A DNA stretch of 64,000 nt from Prionace glauca (GCA_037974335.1 CM075755.1:9674284-9738283), one strand, 5' to 3'; positions 1 through 10,463 are shown, numbered from the stretch's first letter. A program made the numbers and translations. Notes: generated from the sequence alone by a model not told the origin.

Positions 1-465
1 GCACTGATCACAGTTTAAAGAGATGTGTATTGTCTCCAGACAGTACAGTAAGTGAGGTTTTGCAAACCCAGGCAAGTCACAGGGGTTACTGATAGTGTGA
101 CATTCCAGATTGTGACAACATGTTGAGTAAAAAGAAATGTCACACTATCTGTAACCCCCGTGACTTGCCTGGGTTCACAAAACCTCACTCACTGTACTGT
201 CTGGAGACAATACACATCTCTTTAACCTGTGATCAGTGCTCCTTCCACTCACATTATCAGCCACTTTAGGTCTTGAACAGCAGGTTAGGTGTAAAGATTT
301 GCATTCTAATCAGTAATCTCTAAACTGTCTGTGCTTTATATGCTCTGTCCGAGGCCAGAACTCTCCATTCACCTGACGAAGAGGCAGTCCCCTCGAAAGC
401 TTGTGCGTTTACTATCAAATAAATCGGTTGGACTAAAAGCTGGTGTTGTCAGACTTTTTACTTTG
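1..465. repeat. T-family inverted-repeat element, partial, with 100-bp hairpin
   Basis: Bases 1-103 are the near-perfect reverse complement of about 138-238, so the left half folds into a roughly 100-bp stem with a loop of about 35 bases. From 138 to 465 the sequence parallels the copy at 34741-35141, including the shared core 'cacctgacgaag' and the end segment 'tggtgttgtcagac'. The left end lies outside the window. No coding capacity is seen. It could be called a foldback element; see the T-family finding for why a DNA-transposon label is doubtful. Confidence 0.7.
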
Positions 466-594
466 CTCATATCATACAGCGAATAGTACAGAGACTTGTG
501 TGAAGTTGAAATTGACCTCCTTGGAGAAGAAGAGGGTAAAAGGAGATTGAATAGGTGTTTGAAGCATTTTGAGGGGTTTCGGTAGAGCAAATAA

Positions 595-905
595 GGAAAA
601 TATTGCTTCCAGTGGAAGGAGGGTCAGAGGTCACAGATTTAAGGTGATTGGCAGAAGAACCAAAATCAACAGTTTCTTTTTACTCAACATGCTGTCACAA
701 TCTGGAATGTGTTGTCTGAAAGAATGGTGGAAGCAGATTCCAAATTAACTTTCAAAAGAGGATTGATTATAAATTTAAAGATGAAAATTTTGCAAGGTAA
801 TGGACAAAATTCCTGTGAGATTAACTGAAGAGCTCTTTCAAAGGGCCAGCTTCAGCACAATGGGGTGAATGGCCTCCTTGTGCACTGTATGATTTTATGA
901 AATGG
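595..905 (+). mobile_element. CR1 LINE, 3' end fragment
   Basis: This is the decayed terminal part of CR1 ORF2 and its short 3' UTR. The order of landmarks (ggtcacagatttaaggtgat, then a 'tgg-aagcagatt' segment, then 'aatggcctccttgtgcactg') matches other CR1 tails in the window, such as 4207-4514. It is 5'-truncated and old, with many indels. Confidence 0.7.
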
Positions 906-1025
906 AATGATATTCACAAATTATCAATGTGTTGGTGGCTTTACCACTTCCAATAGTGTGGGCCCCCACTCTGAAACTTACTAAAGGACATACCATCAGA
1001 TAGTAACGCATCCCCTTATTGTTAA

Positions 1026-1341
1026 GAATCATAGAATCCCTACAGTGCAGAAAGAGGCCATTCAGCCCATTGAGTCTGTATCAACTACCCAGGCCATATT
1101 CCCGTAAGCCCACAAATCCTCCGACACTTGGATGAATTTAGCACGGCCAGTCAACCTAACCTGCACATCTTTGGAGTGTGAGGGGAAACTGGAGCACCCA
1201 CAGGAAACCCACACAGACATGGGGAGAATGTGCAGACTCCGCACAGATAGTGACTTGAGGCCAGAAATGAACCCAGGTCCCTGGCGCTGTAAGGTAGCAG
1301 TGCTAACCACTATGCCGCCGTGCCCCCCCCCCCCCCCCCGT
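1026..1341 (-). mobile_element. SINE-A copy, subfamily I tail
   Basis: This is a tRNA-derived SINE read on the minus strand. Its tail ('agaatccctacagtgcag' on the + strand) lies at the left and its pol III head, the complement of 'agtggttagcac', at the right. The head abuts a run of 17 C at 1323-1339. Subfamily I has the 'ctgcactgtagggattctatg' tail. Confidence 0.85.
1323..1339. repeat. Homopolymer C17 tract
   Basis: An uninterrupted run of 17 cytosines sits at the head end of the adjacent SINE. Its length is likely variable and prone to sequencing error. Confidence 0.9.
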
Positions 1342-1507
1342 ATCACGTAAGGTACACCTTATGTGGCTGAGATCATTCATTTTACTACAGTGATCCCAGT
1401 CATCTTCACACCTCTGAGTATTGTAAAGGAAAATCACAATCAAGGAAGTCCTCTAAACATCTGCATTTCTCCATTGCGAACGTGCAGTCACTTGTTATTC
1501 CACCAAT

Positions 1508-1830
1508 GTAGAGGAGGTTGACAAGGATGCTGCCAGGGCTTGAAAATTTCTGCAATGAGGAGAGATTGGATAGGCTGGGGTTGTTTCTCTTAGAACAGAG
1601 GCAGCTAAGGGAAAAGACCTGATGGGGGGGCTAGACAGGGTAGACAGATAAAACCCCTAGCTGAGGGGTCAATTACAGGGGGTATAGATTTAAGGTGATT
1701 GGTAGAAGGAGTAGAGGGGACATTTGGAAAAATATTTTCATCCAGAGGGTAGCGGGTATCTGGAATTCACTGCCTAAATTGGTGATTGAGGCTGAAATGC
1801 TCAACTCATTGAACAGGTATCTGGACCTTT
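1508..1830 (+). mobile_element. CR1 LINE, ORF2 C-terminal fragment
   Basis: Degraded reading carries CR1 C-terminal landmarks: the 'RFTR-ML-G' region at the left, then 'R-R-D-WKNIFIQRVAGIWN' and 'SLPKLV' near 1720-1790. It is truncated at both ends and abuts an opposite-strand CR1 at 1845. Confidence 0.75.
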
Positions 1831-1844
1831 GTCTGAAACCTGTG

Positions 1845-2500
1845 AGGCTACAAAGAATAAAAAAAAGTACAGCACAGAGACAGACCCTTCAGCCCTCCAA
1901 GACCCTGCCGATCATGATTACCTAACTAAATTAAGAAAAACCTTCTTCCCTTATGTGGTCCATATCCCTCCCTATTTATCTGGATGCCTATTAAGTGTTG
2001 CTAATGTGCCTGCTTCCACCATCTCCTCTGGCAGCACGTTCCAGGCACCACCACTCCCTGCGTGAAAAACTTCCCCCACACATCTCCTTTAAATTTACAC
2101 CCTCTCACTTTGAGCCTGTGCCCCCTTGTAATGGACACTTCCACCCTGCGGAAAAAAGCCTCTGATTATCCATACTGCGTACACCTCTTGTAATTTTGTA
2201 GACCTCTATCAAGTCTCCCCTCAGATCCATCTTTCCAGTGAAAACAATCCTAGTTTATTCAACCTCTCCTCGTAGCCAACACCCGCGAGACCTGGCAACA
2301 TCCTGGTGAACCTTCTTTGCACTCTCTCTCCAAAACTTCCATGTTCTTCTGGTAGTGCGGTGACCAGAACTGCACGCAATACTCCAAATGCGGCCCAACC
2401 AAGGTTTTATATCGCTGCAACATGATTTCCCAACTCTTGCACTCAATGCCCAAAAGTATTGCCCAAGTAATGCCCAAATGGACCAGGTGCTGGAAAGTGG
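1845..2500 (-). mobile_element. CR1 LINE, 3' half of ORF2, minus strand
   Basis: The complement strand reads the CR1 C-terminal domain. 'VGPHLEYCVQFWSPHYQKN' lies at about 2340-2400 and the thumb/C-terminal tail runs leftward to the 3' end near 1845 (tail 'ctttgtactgtgct' type). It is frameshifted and 5'-truncated. Confidence 0.85.
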
Positions 2501-2659
2501 CATTAAAATAAGCGACAATTTCTATTTTTGCTATTTTAGCTGGCACAGACACGATGGGCCAAACGGTCCCATTCTGGCTATAGCTTTGCCAAGGTTGTCA
2601 GGGGGCATTGTACAGTTAGCATCTTAATTGAAAGGTGTACAGTGAGGAGAAAAAAAAAG

Positions 2660-3019
2660 GAAGTACTTGCATTTACATTTTTTAATCATTCTTGAGTTAT
2701 GGGCATTGCTGGCTGGACAGCGTTTGTTAAAAATCCCTCGTTGCCTTTGGAAGGCCATATTTCTGAAGTTCGAGGTCACATGTAGGCCAGACTGGGTAAG
2801 GATGACAAATTTCCTTTCCTTAAGGAAATTAGTGAACCAGACGGGTTTTTCCAACAATGGTTTCAAGGTCATCAGTAGATTCTTAATACCAGGTATTTTT
2901 TATTGAATTCAAATTTCACCATCTGCTATGGCAGAATATGAACCCGGGTCCCAAGAACATCAGCTGAGTAGTTTCTGGACTAATATTCTAGTGATAATAC
3001 CACTACACCATCGACTCCC
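2660..3019 (-). mobile_element. SINE-B copy, minus strand
   Basis: The minus strand reads a tRNA-type head (complement of 'agtggtattatcac' at about 2990-3005), a central region with 'gaatttgaattcaata', and the complement of 'ctggcctacatgtgac' near 2780. It is a diverged copy of the family that forms the inverted pairs in the 35-52 kb array. Confidence 0.8.
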
Positions 3020-3205
3020 CTTAGCGCCTTTCATGATCACAGGCCACCTAAAAGAGCTTTGCAACCAGTAAAGTACTTTTGAAGTTGTCACTGTTTTACC
3101 ATAGGCAATGAGGGAGACAATATGTGCACAGCAAGTTCCCAGAGCCAGCACTGACGTATTGACTGGATAATCTAGGTCTGCAGTGCTGTTTGAGGGTGAA
3201 GGGAC
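3020..3205 (-). mobile_element. SINE-C, 3' part, minus strand
   Basis: It reads 'tagcgcctttcatgatcac' and 'gtaaagtacttttgaag', the complement of the 3' half of the family seen on the + strand at 8690-9125. It is truncated on the head side. Confidence 0.7.
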
Positions 3206-3212
3206 CCTAAAT

Positions 3213-3551
3213 GGGCGGCACGGTAGCACAGTGGTTAGCACTGCTGCTTCACAGCTCCAGGGTCCTGGGTTCGATTCCCGGCTCGGGTCACTGTCTGTGT
3301 GGAGTTTGCACATTCTCCTCGTGTCTGCGTGGGTTTTCTCCGGGTGCTCCGGTTTCCTCCCACAGTCCAAAGATGTGCGGGTTAGGTTCATAGGCTAAGC
3401 TAAAATTGCCCCTTAGTGTCCTGGGATGTGTAGGTTAGAGGGATTAGCAGGTAAATGTGTAGGAATATGGGGATAGGGTCTGGGTGGGATTGTGTTCGGT
3501 GCAGACTCGATGGGCCGAAGGGCCTGTTTCTGCACTGTAGGGTTCTATGGT
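3213..3551 (+). mobile_element. SINE-A, full-length, subfamily I
   Basis: This is one of the best-preserved SINE-A copies. An A-box-like 'tagcacagtggttagc' is followed about 40 bases on by the B-box 'ggttcgattcc', then a conserved body ('gggtgctccggtttcctccc'), then the tail 'tgcactgtagggttctatgg'. The internal pol III promoter marks a tRNA-derived SINE that depends on a LINE for retroposition. Confidence 0.92.
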
Positions 3552-3685
3552 AAATCCACTGTGAAAAGCAAATATCAAATGTGAAAGCTTTATATTCAAT
3601 ATATGTAAAGATCTAGGCGATAATCTCTTCAGAAATTCATGATGTGGTAATCTTTCAATCACCTTTATACTCCTCCTCCACGGTA

Positions 3686-3981
3686 GAATCATAGGATCCC
3701 TACAGTGTAGAAGGAGGCCATTCGGCTCATTGAGTCTGCACTGACCATAATTCCACCCAGGCCCTATCTCCATAACCCCATGCATTTACCTCAGCTAGTT
3801 CCCCCTGACACTAAGGGGCAATTTAGCATTGGCCAATCCACCTAACCTGCATATCTTTAGGGGAGGAAACTGGAGCATCTGGTAGAAACCCACGGAGACT
3901 CCACACAGAGTCACTCGTGGCCACAAGTGAAGCCCGGTCCCTGGAGCTGTGAGGCAACAGTGCTAACCACTGTGCCATCCC
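3686..3981 (-). mobile_element. SINE-A, subfamily I, minus strand
   Basis: The tail 'atcataggatccctacagtg' lies at the left and the complement of the tRNA-like head ('gctaaccactgtgcc') at the right. It is nearly full length and moderately diverged. Confidence 0.88.
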
Positions 3982-4206
3982 AACCTGAAAATCCTTCCAA
4001 ACATGCCAATGGCTGTCAGTAAGAGCAGGAGAGACTCCTGGCCATGCTTGATGTGGAGTGGCACTCCCTCAAGCCAAAAGTTTTTGGTGACACACGAGCA
4101 AACTGTTCCGGGAATTACTAGCTGTGGAGACAGAAGAAAGTGGGAAGGGAATTGAGCATTTCTAATTCACCACATGAATAAAAGGTACGCCTACCTTTTA
4201 TTTATT

Positions 4207-4514
4207 ATAGAGGCTATTTCCCCGGGTTGAAATGGTCGCTACGAGAGGACACAGATTTAAGGTGCGGGGAGGGAAGTACAGAGGTGATGTTAGGGGTAAG
4301 TTTTTCACTCAGAGGGTGGTGAGTGAATGGAATCGGCTGCCGTCGTTGGTGGTGGAGGCGAACTCGCTGGGGTCTTTTAAAAGACTTCTGGATGAGTATA
4401 TGGGGTTTAATGGGATTGGGGGTTATAGATAGGTCTATAGATTGGTGGGGTTGATGTGATCGGCGCAACTCGAGGGCCGAAGGGCCTGTTTGTGCTGTAA
4501 TGTTCTATGTTCTA
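4207..4514 (+). mobile_element. CR1 LINE 3' end, young subfamily
   Basis: It encodes the ORF2 C-terminus (TRGHRFKVRGGKYRGDVRGK, then 'FFTQRVVSEWNRLPSLVVEA', ending GGYR) followed by a short 3' UTR with 'atgttctatgttct'. It is nearly identical to 51364-51670, differing at only a few bases over 300, so the subfamily moved recently. It is strongly 5'-truncated. Confidence 0.92.
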
Positions 4515-5009
4515 CCAATAAAAGCCAGCTGCCCAGCAGCCATTTTATGCTGGAAGCAGAGTTAATTGGTTGAGGATGGGATTTCCACTCAGAGCAGCCA
4601 GCCAATCTGATTGGCCAGCCGCTCTGTAATCTCAGCAGTGCCAGGTTGGAGTGGTGGCCATTGCTGGGACTGCAGGCAATTCTCAAAGGGGAGGAGCTTC
4701 ATGCCAATGGGGAACTGTCAAATCCAGCCCTGTGTTTCAGGTGGACAACCTTTCATCAGAATAGGAAGAAGGGGCAAGGAAAGGGGGGAAGGATGGAATG
4801 CACACGTGTATGATAGGCAGGGAAAATCAAATGACAAAAGGGCTAATGGTGCAAGGAATAGGGAGAATCCAAGTAAGTCTGGGGTATCTGCGGGACCTGG
4901 CCGGGTGACTCTTGGCGGGGGGGGGGGTCTTATTTGACCACAGGTTGAGGGTTAAAGATGGAGTATGATCTTGGGAGTAGGGTCTACCCAATGATAACAG
5001 GAAGATCCC
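4515..5009. other. No feature recognised
   Basis: I recognise nothing here beyond a short G-run near 4916-4927. The frames are short and show no family signature. Confidence 0.4.
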
Positions 5010-5425
5010 CAAAGGGCCCCCCCTCATCCTCAAAATATGACCCCTAGTTCTGGGCTCCCCAACCATCATGAACATTCTTTCTGAATCTACCCTGTCTAAT
5101 CCTGTTAGAATTTTATAAGTTTCTGTGAGATCCCCTCTCACTCTTCCAAGCTCCAATGAATATAATCCTAACCAGTTTAGACTCTCCTTATTTGACAGAC
5201 CTGCCATCCCAGCTATCAGCCTGGTACACCTTTGGCTGTACTCCCTCAGACTTTTTACTGTGTTTACGCCAGTCCAACGCCGGCATACCCACATCAGTAC
5301 TCCCTCTATAGCAGGGACACCAAAATTGCACGTAGTGTTCCGGATGTGGCCTCATCAACGCCCTGTACAGACCCCAAAACATCTCTTTTCTGAAACTCAA
5401 ACTGGGAGTGGGACAGAGCCGGTGA
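5010..5425 (-). mobile_element. CR1 LINE 3' part, minus strand, interrupted
   Basis: On the minus strand it reads 'LSNKESLNWLGLYSLELGRV' and 'RGDLTETYKILTGLDRVDSE', a CR1 C-terminus. Bases 5248-5296 are a foreign insertion flanked by a 10-bp direct repeat. The CR1 is contiguous once that is excluded. Confidence 0.85.
5248..5296 (+). mobile_element. T-family copy, 49-bp fixed-end stub with target-site duplication
   Basis: Only the terminal part of the T-family is present ('gactttttactg', then 'ccagtccaacgccggcat'). It is flanked by the direct repeat gtactccctc at 5238-5247 and 5297-5306. It lies inside a CR1. A stub anchored at one end with a 10-bp duplication is what 5'-truncated retroposition would leave. 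Confidence 0.8.
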
Positions 5426-5717
5426 CAGGAGCTCAAGGCCACATGCTTGCTTGCACTTAGGGGAACACGTTCGCATATTGAGCAATTTCTCCTTTGATGC
5501 CACTCACTTCCTCTAAATAAAAAGCATTACAAAAGGAACCTGTACGTGTCCGAGTTACGCCTGCTTTTTACAGGCCATATAAAACATACCTTTTTCCAAG
5601 CCTATTAACGTACCCTCCATCACCAATTCCAGTGGACAGATGATTCTATTGGTGATGATTCCGGCTCTTGCCTCAAATGTCATCAAATTTCACCCCTTCC
5701 CTCCTTCCGTATGGCCC

Positions 5718-7121
5718 CAGTGGCGGATTAATGATCACCCAGACCCCTAGGCTGAGCTTTAGGGAGGCCCCCTGACCTTGCGCCCTGCCCCACTCTTTGT
5801 TGAATAGAATAAAGTGATGTTAAGTGACGCTAGATAACATATCGTTGTACTTTGTATAATGTACTATATGTATAATATCATAAAGTTATATGAATTAATT
5901 TCAACCCTTTTATTCATTTTTTTTACATTTGTACTTTAAAAAGCTGCCATGTTTTTTGGTTTAAAAAAGCGTCGTTAACAGCATGTAAATTGGGGTTCAT
6001 ATCCACAGATCTCTGAAGGTTGCCACTCAAGTGGATAGAGCCGTAAAGAAGGCTTATAGTGTGTTAGTGTTTATTAACTGGGGGTTTGTGTTTAAGAGCC
6101 ATGGGGTTATGCTGCAACTATACCAGACTTTGGTGAGACCACATTTGGAATATCGTGTGCTGTTCTGGTCACCTCACTATAAGAAGGGTGTGGAAGCTTT
6201 GGACAGAGTGCAGAGGAGATTTACCAGGATGCTGCCTGGTTTGGAGGGTAGGTCTTATGAGGAAAGGTTGAGGAGCTGGAGTTTTTCTCTTTAGAGCGGA
6301 GGAGGATGAGAGGCAACTTAATAGAGGTTTATAAGAGATGAGGGGAATAGATAGAGTGGATGTTCAGAGACTATTTCCTCGGGTGAATGTAGCTGATACT
6401 AGGGGCATAACTATAAGATTCATGGTGGGAGACTTGGAGGGATGTCCAAGATAGGTCCTTCACTCAGAGAGTGGTTGGGGTGTGGAATAGACTGCCTGCT
6501 GTGATAGTGGAGTTGGACACTTTAGGAACTTTCAAGCGGTTATTGGATAGGCACATGGAACACACCAGAATTATAGGGAGTGGAATAGCTTGATCTTGGG
6601 TTTGGACATAGCTCGGCACAACATCGAGGGGCCGAAGGGCCTGTTCTATGTTCTATGTTCTAAATCAACAGATCGAAGCATTCTAATTCAATGTGCATGA
6701 GTGCCAGACTAAGTTTCTCATCTGATTTTGATGTTGATATTTGTTGATACATTGATAGCACTGGAGGCAGTGGTGACAATCATCGTGCTGTGGTGTGGGA
6801 CTAATACTATGTAAGGGTGAATGTTGAAAAAAGTACTATATGTAACTAAATATGCACCAAAATCAGTATGTATACATGTTATAGCATGACAATAAACGTT
6901 TTGTTGCGTTTATTTTGTATTTATTTGCATGTAGTATAAATAGTCTGGGGATGAAGCTCCTCTATTTATAGGTATTTGTTATATTAATTCACCCACAGGG
7001 TATAGTTACGAAAATGTATTCACCCTTAAAAGCGTTAAACCAATTTTTTTTGCTCTCGGGCCCCCTCCCTTTTGGGCCCCTAGGCTTAATCCTACTCAGC
7101 CTAATGGTTAATCTGCCACTG
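5718..7121. mobile_element. hAT-type non-autonomous DNA transposon with nested CR1
   Basis: The termini are inverted repeats: cagtggcggattaatga at the left and the complement of 'ggttaatctgccactg' at the right, with further matching 'cccctaggct' inside both ends. The flanks are 8-bp near-duplications, tatggccc (5710-5717) and tgtgtccc (7122-7129), with 6 of 8 matching. An 8-bp duplication and CAGTGGCG ends suit the hAT superfamily. Removing the nested CR1 (6005-6655) leaves about 750 bp of AT-rich sequence without a transposase. Exact hAT family unknown. Confidence 0.75.
6005..6655 (+). mobile_element. CR1 LINE, 3' part, inside hAT element
   Basis: It reads 'QVDRAVKKAYSVLVFINWGF', then 'VRPHLEYRVLFWSPHYKKGV' and 'RVQRRFTRMLPGLEGRSYEE', and ends in 'gttctatgttctatgttct'. 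The reading frame is broken after the RFTR region. It is 5'-truncated and younger than the hAT copy that it splits. Confidence 0.9.
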
Positions 7122-7124
7122 TGT

Positions 7125-7510
7125 GTCCCACCTCTGACTCTCCCCTGCCCTCCTTTGATTTCTTCTCCTCCATTACTGGGTTTAAGCTGTCAACAAATAT
7201 TTGTCAACAGGCTACTGATTCTCACAGCTACTTCAATCACACTTCCTCACACTCCCCCCTTCCTGTAAGAACTCCATCCTCCCATTTTCCCTGGTCTCCT
7301 TCATGTGTGTTCAACATCAGCGCCTCGATACTGAGGATTCTTTTGCACCACCATCACCTCGAGCCTGTTTGTTCCATTTCCTGCCCTCATCCCTTCCACG
7401 TTTTTCCAGAACAATGGCTCCCTTTATCCTCATTCTCCGTCCCAAGCAGCCTCGTAATCACTGGATCATCCTCCATCGATTCCATCACTACCAATGTGAG
7501 GACACAACCA
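7125..7510 (+). mobile_element. Penelope-like element, C-terminal coding fragment
   Basis: A frame around 7175-7300 reads 'QQATDSHSYFNHTSSHSPLP', matching the 'KPTDSH-YL-Y-SSHP' motif that follows the reverse transcriptase catalytic core in Penelope-like elements. Sequence to 7510 is C-rich and probably the same element, but decayed. No GIY-YIG endonuclease or catalytic YADD is present, so it is a short fossil fragment. Confidence 0.65.
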
Positions 7511-7517
7511 AACCCAC

Positions 7518-7768
7518 CCGAGGGGTTAGCCCTGCTGCTTCACAGCACCAGGGACAGAGGTTCAATTCCGACCTTGGCCCACTGTCTGTGTGGAGTCTGC
7601 ACATTCTCCCCATGTCTGCGTGGTTTCCTCCCACAGTCTGAAAGACGCGCTGGTTAGGTGCATTGGCCATGCTAAATTCTCTCTCAGTGGCGACTAGGGG
7701 ATTTTCACAGTAACTTCATTGCAGCATTAATGTAAGCCTACTTGTGACACTAATAAATAAACTTAAAC
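7518..7768 (+). mobile_element. SINE-A, subfamily II tail
   Basis: The body is tRNA-headed SINE-A ('gtctgcacattctccccatg'), but the 3' end is the second tail type: 'cacagtaacttcattgcag' followed by 'acttgtgacactaataaata'. The head is 5'-damaged. Confidence 0.88.
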
Positions 7769-7791
7769 TTCCCATCCATTTCCCATTTTAG

Positions 7792-8133
7792 CATGGGGAG
7801 GTAACAGTGTAGTGATATGGTCACTGGACTAGTGACCCAATGTAATCTTCCAAGACCATGGCAGATGGTGAAATTTGAATTTAATAAACAGCAAACCTGA
7901 ATTTTAAGAAAGTCTATTGGTGACCATGAAACCAACATTGATTCTTGTAAAAACCCATCTAGTTCACTAATGCACCTTTAGGGAAGGGAATCTGTCATCA
8001 TTACCCGGTCTGGCCTCCATGTAACTCTAGAGCAATGTGGTTGACTCTCAACAGCCCTCGGGCAACTAGGGATGGGCAATAAATGCTGGCCAGCCAGCGA
8101 TGCCTATGTCCCACAAATGAATTAAAAATAAAA
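7792..8133 (+). mobile_element. SINE-B, nearly full length
   Basis: The head is tRNA-like ('gtgatatggtcactgg'). The body includes 'gaaatttgaatttaataaac', 'cctccatgtaactctagag' and the tail 'agggatgggcaataaatgct'. The tail is also found at the end of the adjacent LINE fragment, so a shared 3' end is likely. Confidence 0.85.
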
Positions 8134-8316
8134 GCTACACACCATCCTGACTTGGAAATATATCTCCGTTCCTTCCCCTGACATTGGGTCAAAACTCAGA
8201 AACTCCCTTCTGGCAACACCGTGGGTGTGCCTATGACAGATTGACTGCAATGATTTAAGAAGGGATCTCACCTTCCCAATTACAGACAGCTAGGGATGGG
8301 CAATAAATATCGAAAT
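8134..8316 (+). mobile_element. LINE 3' end fragment sharing the SINE-B tail
   Basis: It reads roughly 'HPDLEIYLRSFP', then a 'gtcaaaactcagaaactccc' segment, and ends in 'agggatgggcaataaatat'. The 3' terminus is the same as that of SINE-B. This suggests it is the partner LINE that mobilised SINE-B. The exact clade is not determined. Confidence 0.55.
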
Positions 8317-8689
8317 GTAAATATTGACCCTGCATACCAGAGAAAGTTACATGAGCAGGGATTACAATTCAAACTCCAATTCAAGAAAGGCTACAACACT
8401 AAAAGGATGAGGTTAATGACTCTTAACTTCTTACACAGGTAAATGTATTAAAACAGTTGTAAAAATGAACATTCATTATATTATGCATAAGCTTGTACAT
8501 ACATAGGTAATCATACCAAACTCACCATGAAACACCAAACAATGCCTAGCCTTCATCTTTCTGGTGTGCTTTAGATAGAAGCAAGCCCGGGAACCTGTGC
8601 ACATTTGAAAAGAGAATTATGATTACACTCGCGTCTGCAATGTTAAGATGAATTGATGGCATGAGCTGATTAGCACTTCAACTTAGCCC
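8317..8689. other. No feature recognised
   Basis: AT-rich sequence with no coding frame, repeat family or motif that I can name. Confidence 0.4.
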
Positions 8690-9125
8690 ATGGCTGAGTG
8701 GGTTGGCTCTCCTGGATTGTGCATTTCAGCTCCACTCCAGAGACCTGAGCACACTCTCGAAGTTAGGCCTCAGGAACAGTTGATAGGCAGTGCCTCTGGA
8801 GGTCCTATCTACTCTCTCAAGCAGATGTGAAAGATGCCAGGGCAATATTTCAAAGAGGACAGAGGGATTCTCATTGGTATCCTGGTCAATTTGCTCTTTA
8901 ACCATTGCCTAACGCAGATTATTTGCCCACTATCACATTGTTCTTTGCCCAAAAACATGTTTCAGCAAACAGAAACGTGATAATGGCTAAATAATCTGCG
9001 TTAGATTGCTGTGTTTCCCACAGCACAGCAATACCACAAAAAGTAATTAGCTGGCTGTAAAATCCTTTGCGACATCCTGAGACTGTAACAGATGCTGTAT
9101 AAAATGCAAGGACTTTGTTTCTTTA
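8690..9125 (+). mobile_element. SINE-C, nearly full length
   Basis: The head 'ggctgagtgggttggctctc' and 'cactccagagacctgagcac' leads to a body with 'ccagggcaatatttcaaag' and 'cagattatttgccc', and the tail is 'gctgtataaaatgcaagga'. It is a widespread vertebrate-type tRNA-derived SINE, moderately decayed. Fragments recur at 3020-3205 and inside the tandem array. Confidence 0.75.
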
Positions 9126-9825
9126 AAAGTTGCATGAAGAATCAAATATGCAAAGAGAAACATTCCTCGTTTGTCATTTTCACCTCTTCCCAGGCAGCAC
9201 AAGCCTCTTTGTTCTACAAGTGGAAGTTTGGCATCTCGTCATGTAAGCAAGAGCCCAGCAAACCTGCAAAGGGGAGCCCTCCTCAAACCACAGGGCTAAC
9301 AATTAAATGGGCGCCACTCCATAATCAGCACAATTTTTATGTGTTAGGGGTGGTGGGGAGGGGTCGGGGTTGGAGAAAAATCAAGTACCAGCAATGACTT
9401 ACAGTTTTGCAAATAAACTGGGCTGCTGAGTCCCAGTGTCTTCTGAGAAGAGATTCCTTCTTGCCGCAAATTGGTGGGAGGAAATGTGAAAGATCCCTGC
9501 TAATTCTACTCATGCATTTGTACTGAGTGTGCAATGAAGGGTATCAATCCAACAGAAACATTAATCATATTCGTGATGTGACCAGACTACAACTCAGATA
9601 AGGAAACGAGAAGTGAACGATGATGCAAGTCTATTTATGGTTGTGGAAAGAATGATGTCAGTGCTTTCTTATTCAAATTAAACAGAGTTTAACTGTGGAC
9701 AAATATTATGCAGAGTTCATACAATGAAAGCAATTGTGATATATTTAGTTCTAACTTTCTAGTCAACATTTTGTTCAGTGATACTCCATTCTGAGTGTGC
9801 TTGTGTAGATCCACAGACTACAACC
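9126..9825. other. No feature recognised
   Basis: Apparently non-repetitive intergenic sequence within this window. A 101-codon frame at 9092-9397 has no recognisable family and begins within a SINE, so I do not call it a gene. Confidence 0.4.
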
Positions 9826-9959
9826 CTTTGCAGAAGGAGGACATTCGGCCCATTGAGTCTGCACCGGCAGACTTCAACAGGGCACCTTACCCAGGCCATA
9901 TCCCAATAACCCAACATACTTACCCCACTAATTCCCCTAATCCACACATCCTGGGACAT
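9826..9959 (-). mobile_element. SINE-A fragment, tail half, minus strand
   Basis: It begins with 'agaaggaggacattcggccc', the complement of the subfamily I tail, and stops at 'cacacatcctgggaca', before the head. It is followed by a + strand copy, giving a tail-to-head inverted arrangement. Confidence 0.75.
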
Positions 9960-9972
9960 GAAAGGGAAACTT

Positions 9973-10317
9973 GTGGGTGGCACGGTAGCACAGTGGTTAG
10001 TACTACTGTTTCACAGTTCCAAGGTCCTGGGTTCAATTCCTGGGTTGGGTCACTGCCTGTGTGGAGTTTGCACATTCTACTCCGTGGGTTTCCTCCGGGT
10101 GCTCCAGTTTCCTCCCACAGTCCAAAGATGTGCGGATTAGGTTGACTGGTCATGCTAAAATTGCCCCTTAGTGTCCTGAGATGTGTAGGTTAGAGGGATG
10201 AGTGGGTAAAATATGCAGGATAAAGGGTAGGGCAAGGGTGGGATTGTGGTCAGTACAGACTCGATGGGCCAAATGGCCTCTTTCTGTACTGTAGGGTTTC
10301 TATGATTCTATGAAACT
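9973..10317 (+). mobile_element. SINE-A, full-length, subfamily I
   Basis: A complete tRNA-like head ('tagcacagtggttag' plus 'ggttcaattcc'), body and tail ending 'tttctatgattctatg'. It is among the less diverged copies. Confidence 0.9.
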
Positions 10318-10463
10318 TACCATGGCCAATCCACCTAACCTGCACATCTTTGGGCACTAAGGGGCAATTTAGCATGGCTAATCCTGCACATTTTTGGTTA
10401 GTAAGGGACAATTCTGCATAGCTAATCCACCTAACCTGCATATCTTTGGACACAATTTAGCAT
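10318..10463 (-). repeat. SINE-A monomer tandem, minus strand (about 3 partial copies)
   Basis: The complement of the SINE-A segment containing 'ggattagccatgctaaattg' and 'caaagatgtgcaggtta' occurs about three times in a row, with deletions. It is the same segment that is tandemly expanded at 15565-16020. Confidence 0.7.

Noticed and set aside
1-240. CRISPR array or microRNA gene at the left-edge hairpin
   Set aside because: There are only two inverted arms, no direct repeats with spacers, and the genome is eukaryotic. The arms belong to a dispersed repeat and are longer than a typical microRNA hairpin.
3213-3300. tRNA gene at the SINE-A heads
   Set aside because: A- and B-box-like motifs are present, but the sequence is followed by a conserved SINE body, occurs many times, and does not fold as a complete cloverleaf with an acceptor stem.
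9092-9397. 101-codon frame as a small gene
   Set aside because: It starts within the 3' end of a SINE-C copy, and the remainder shows no known motif.
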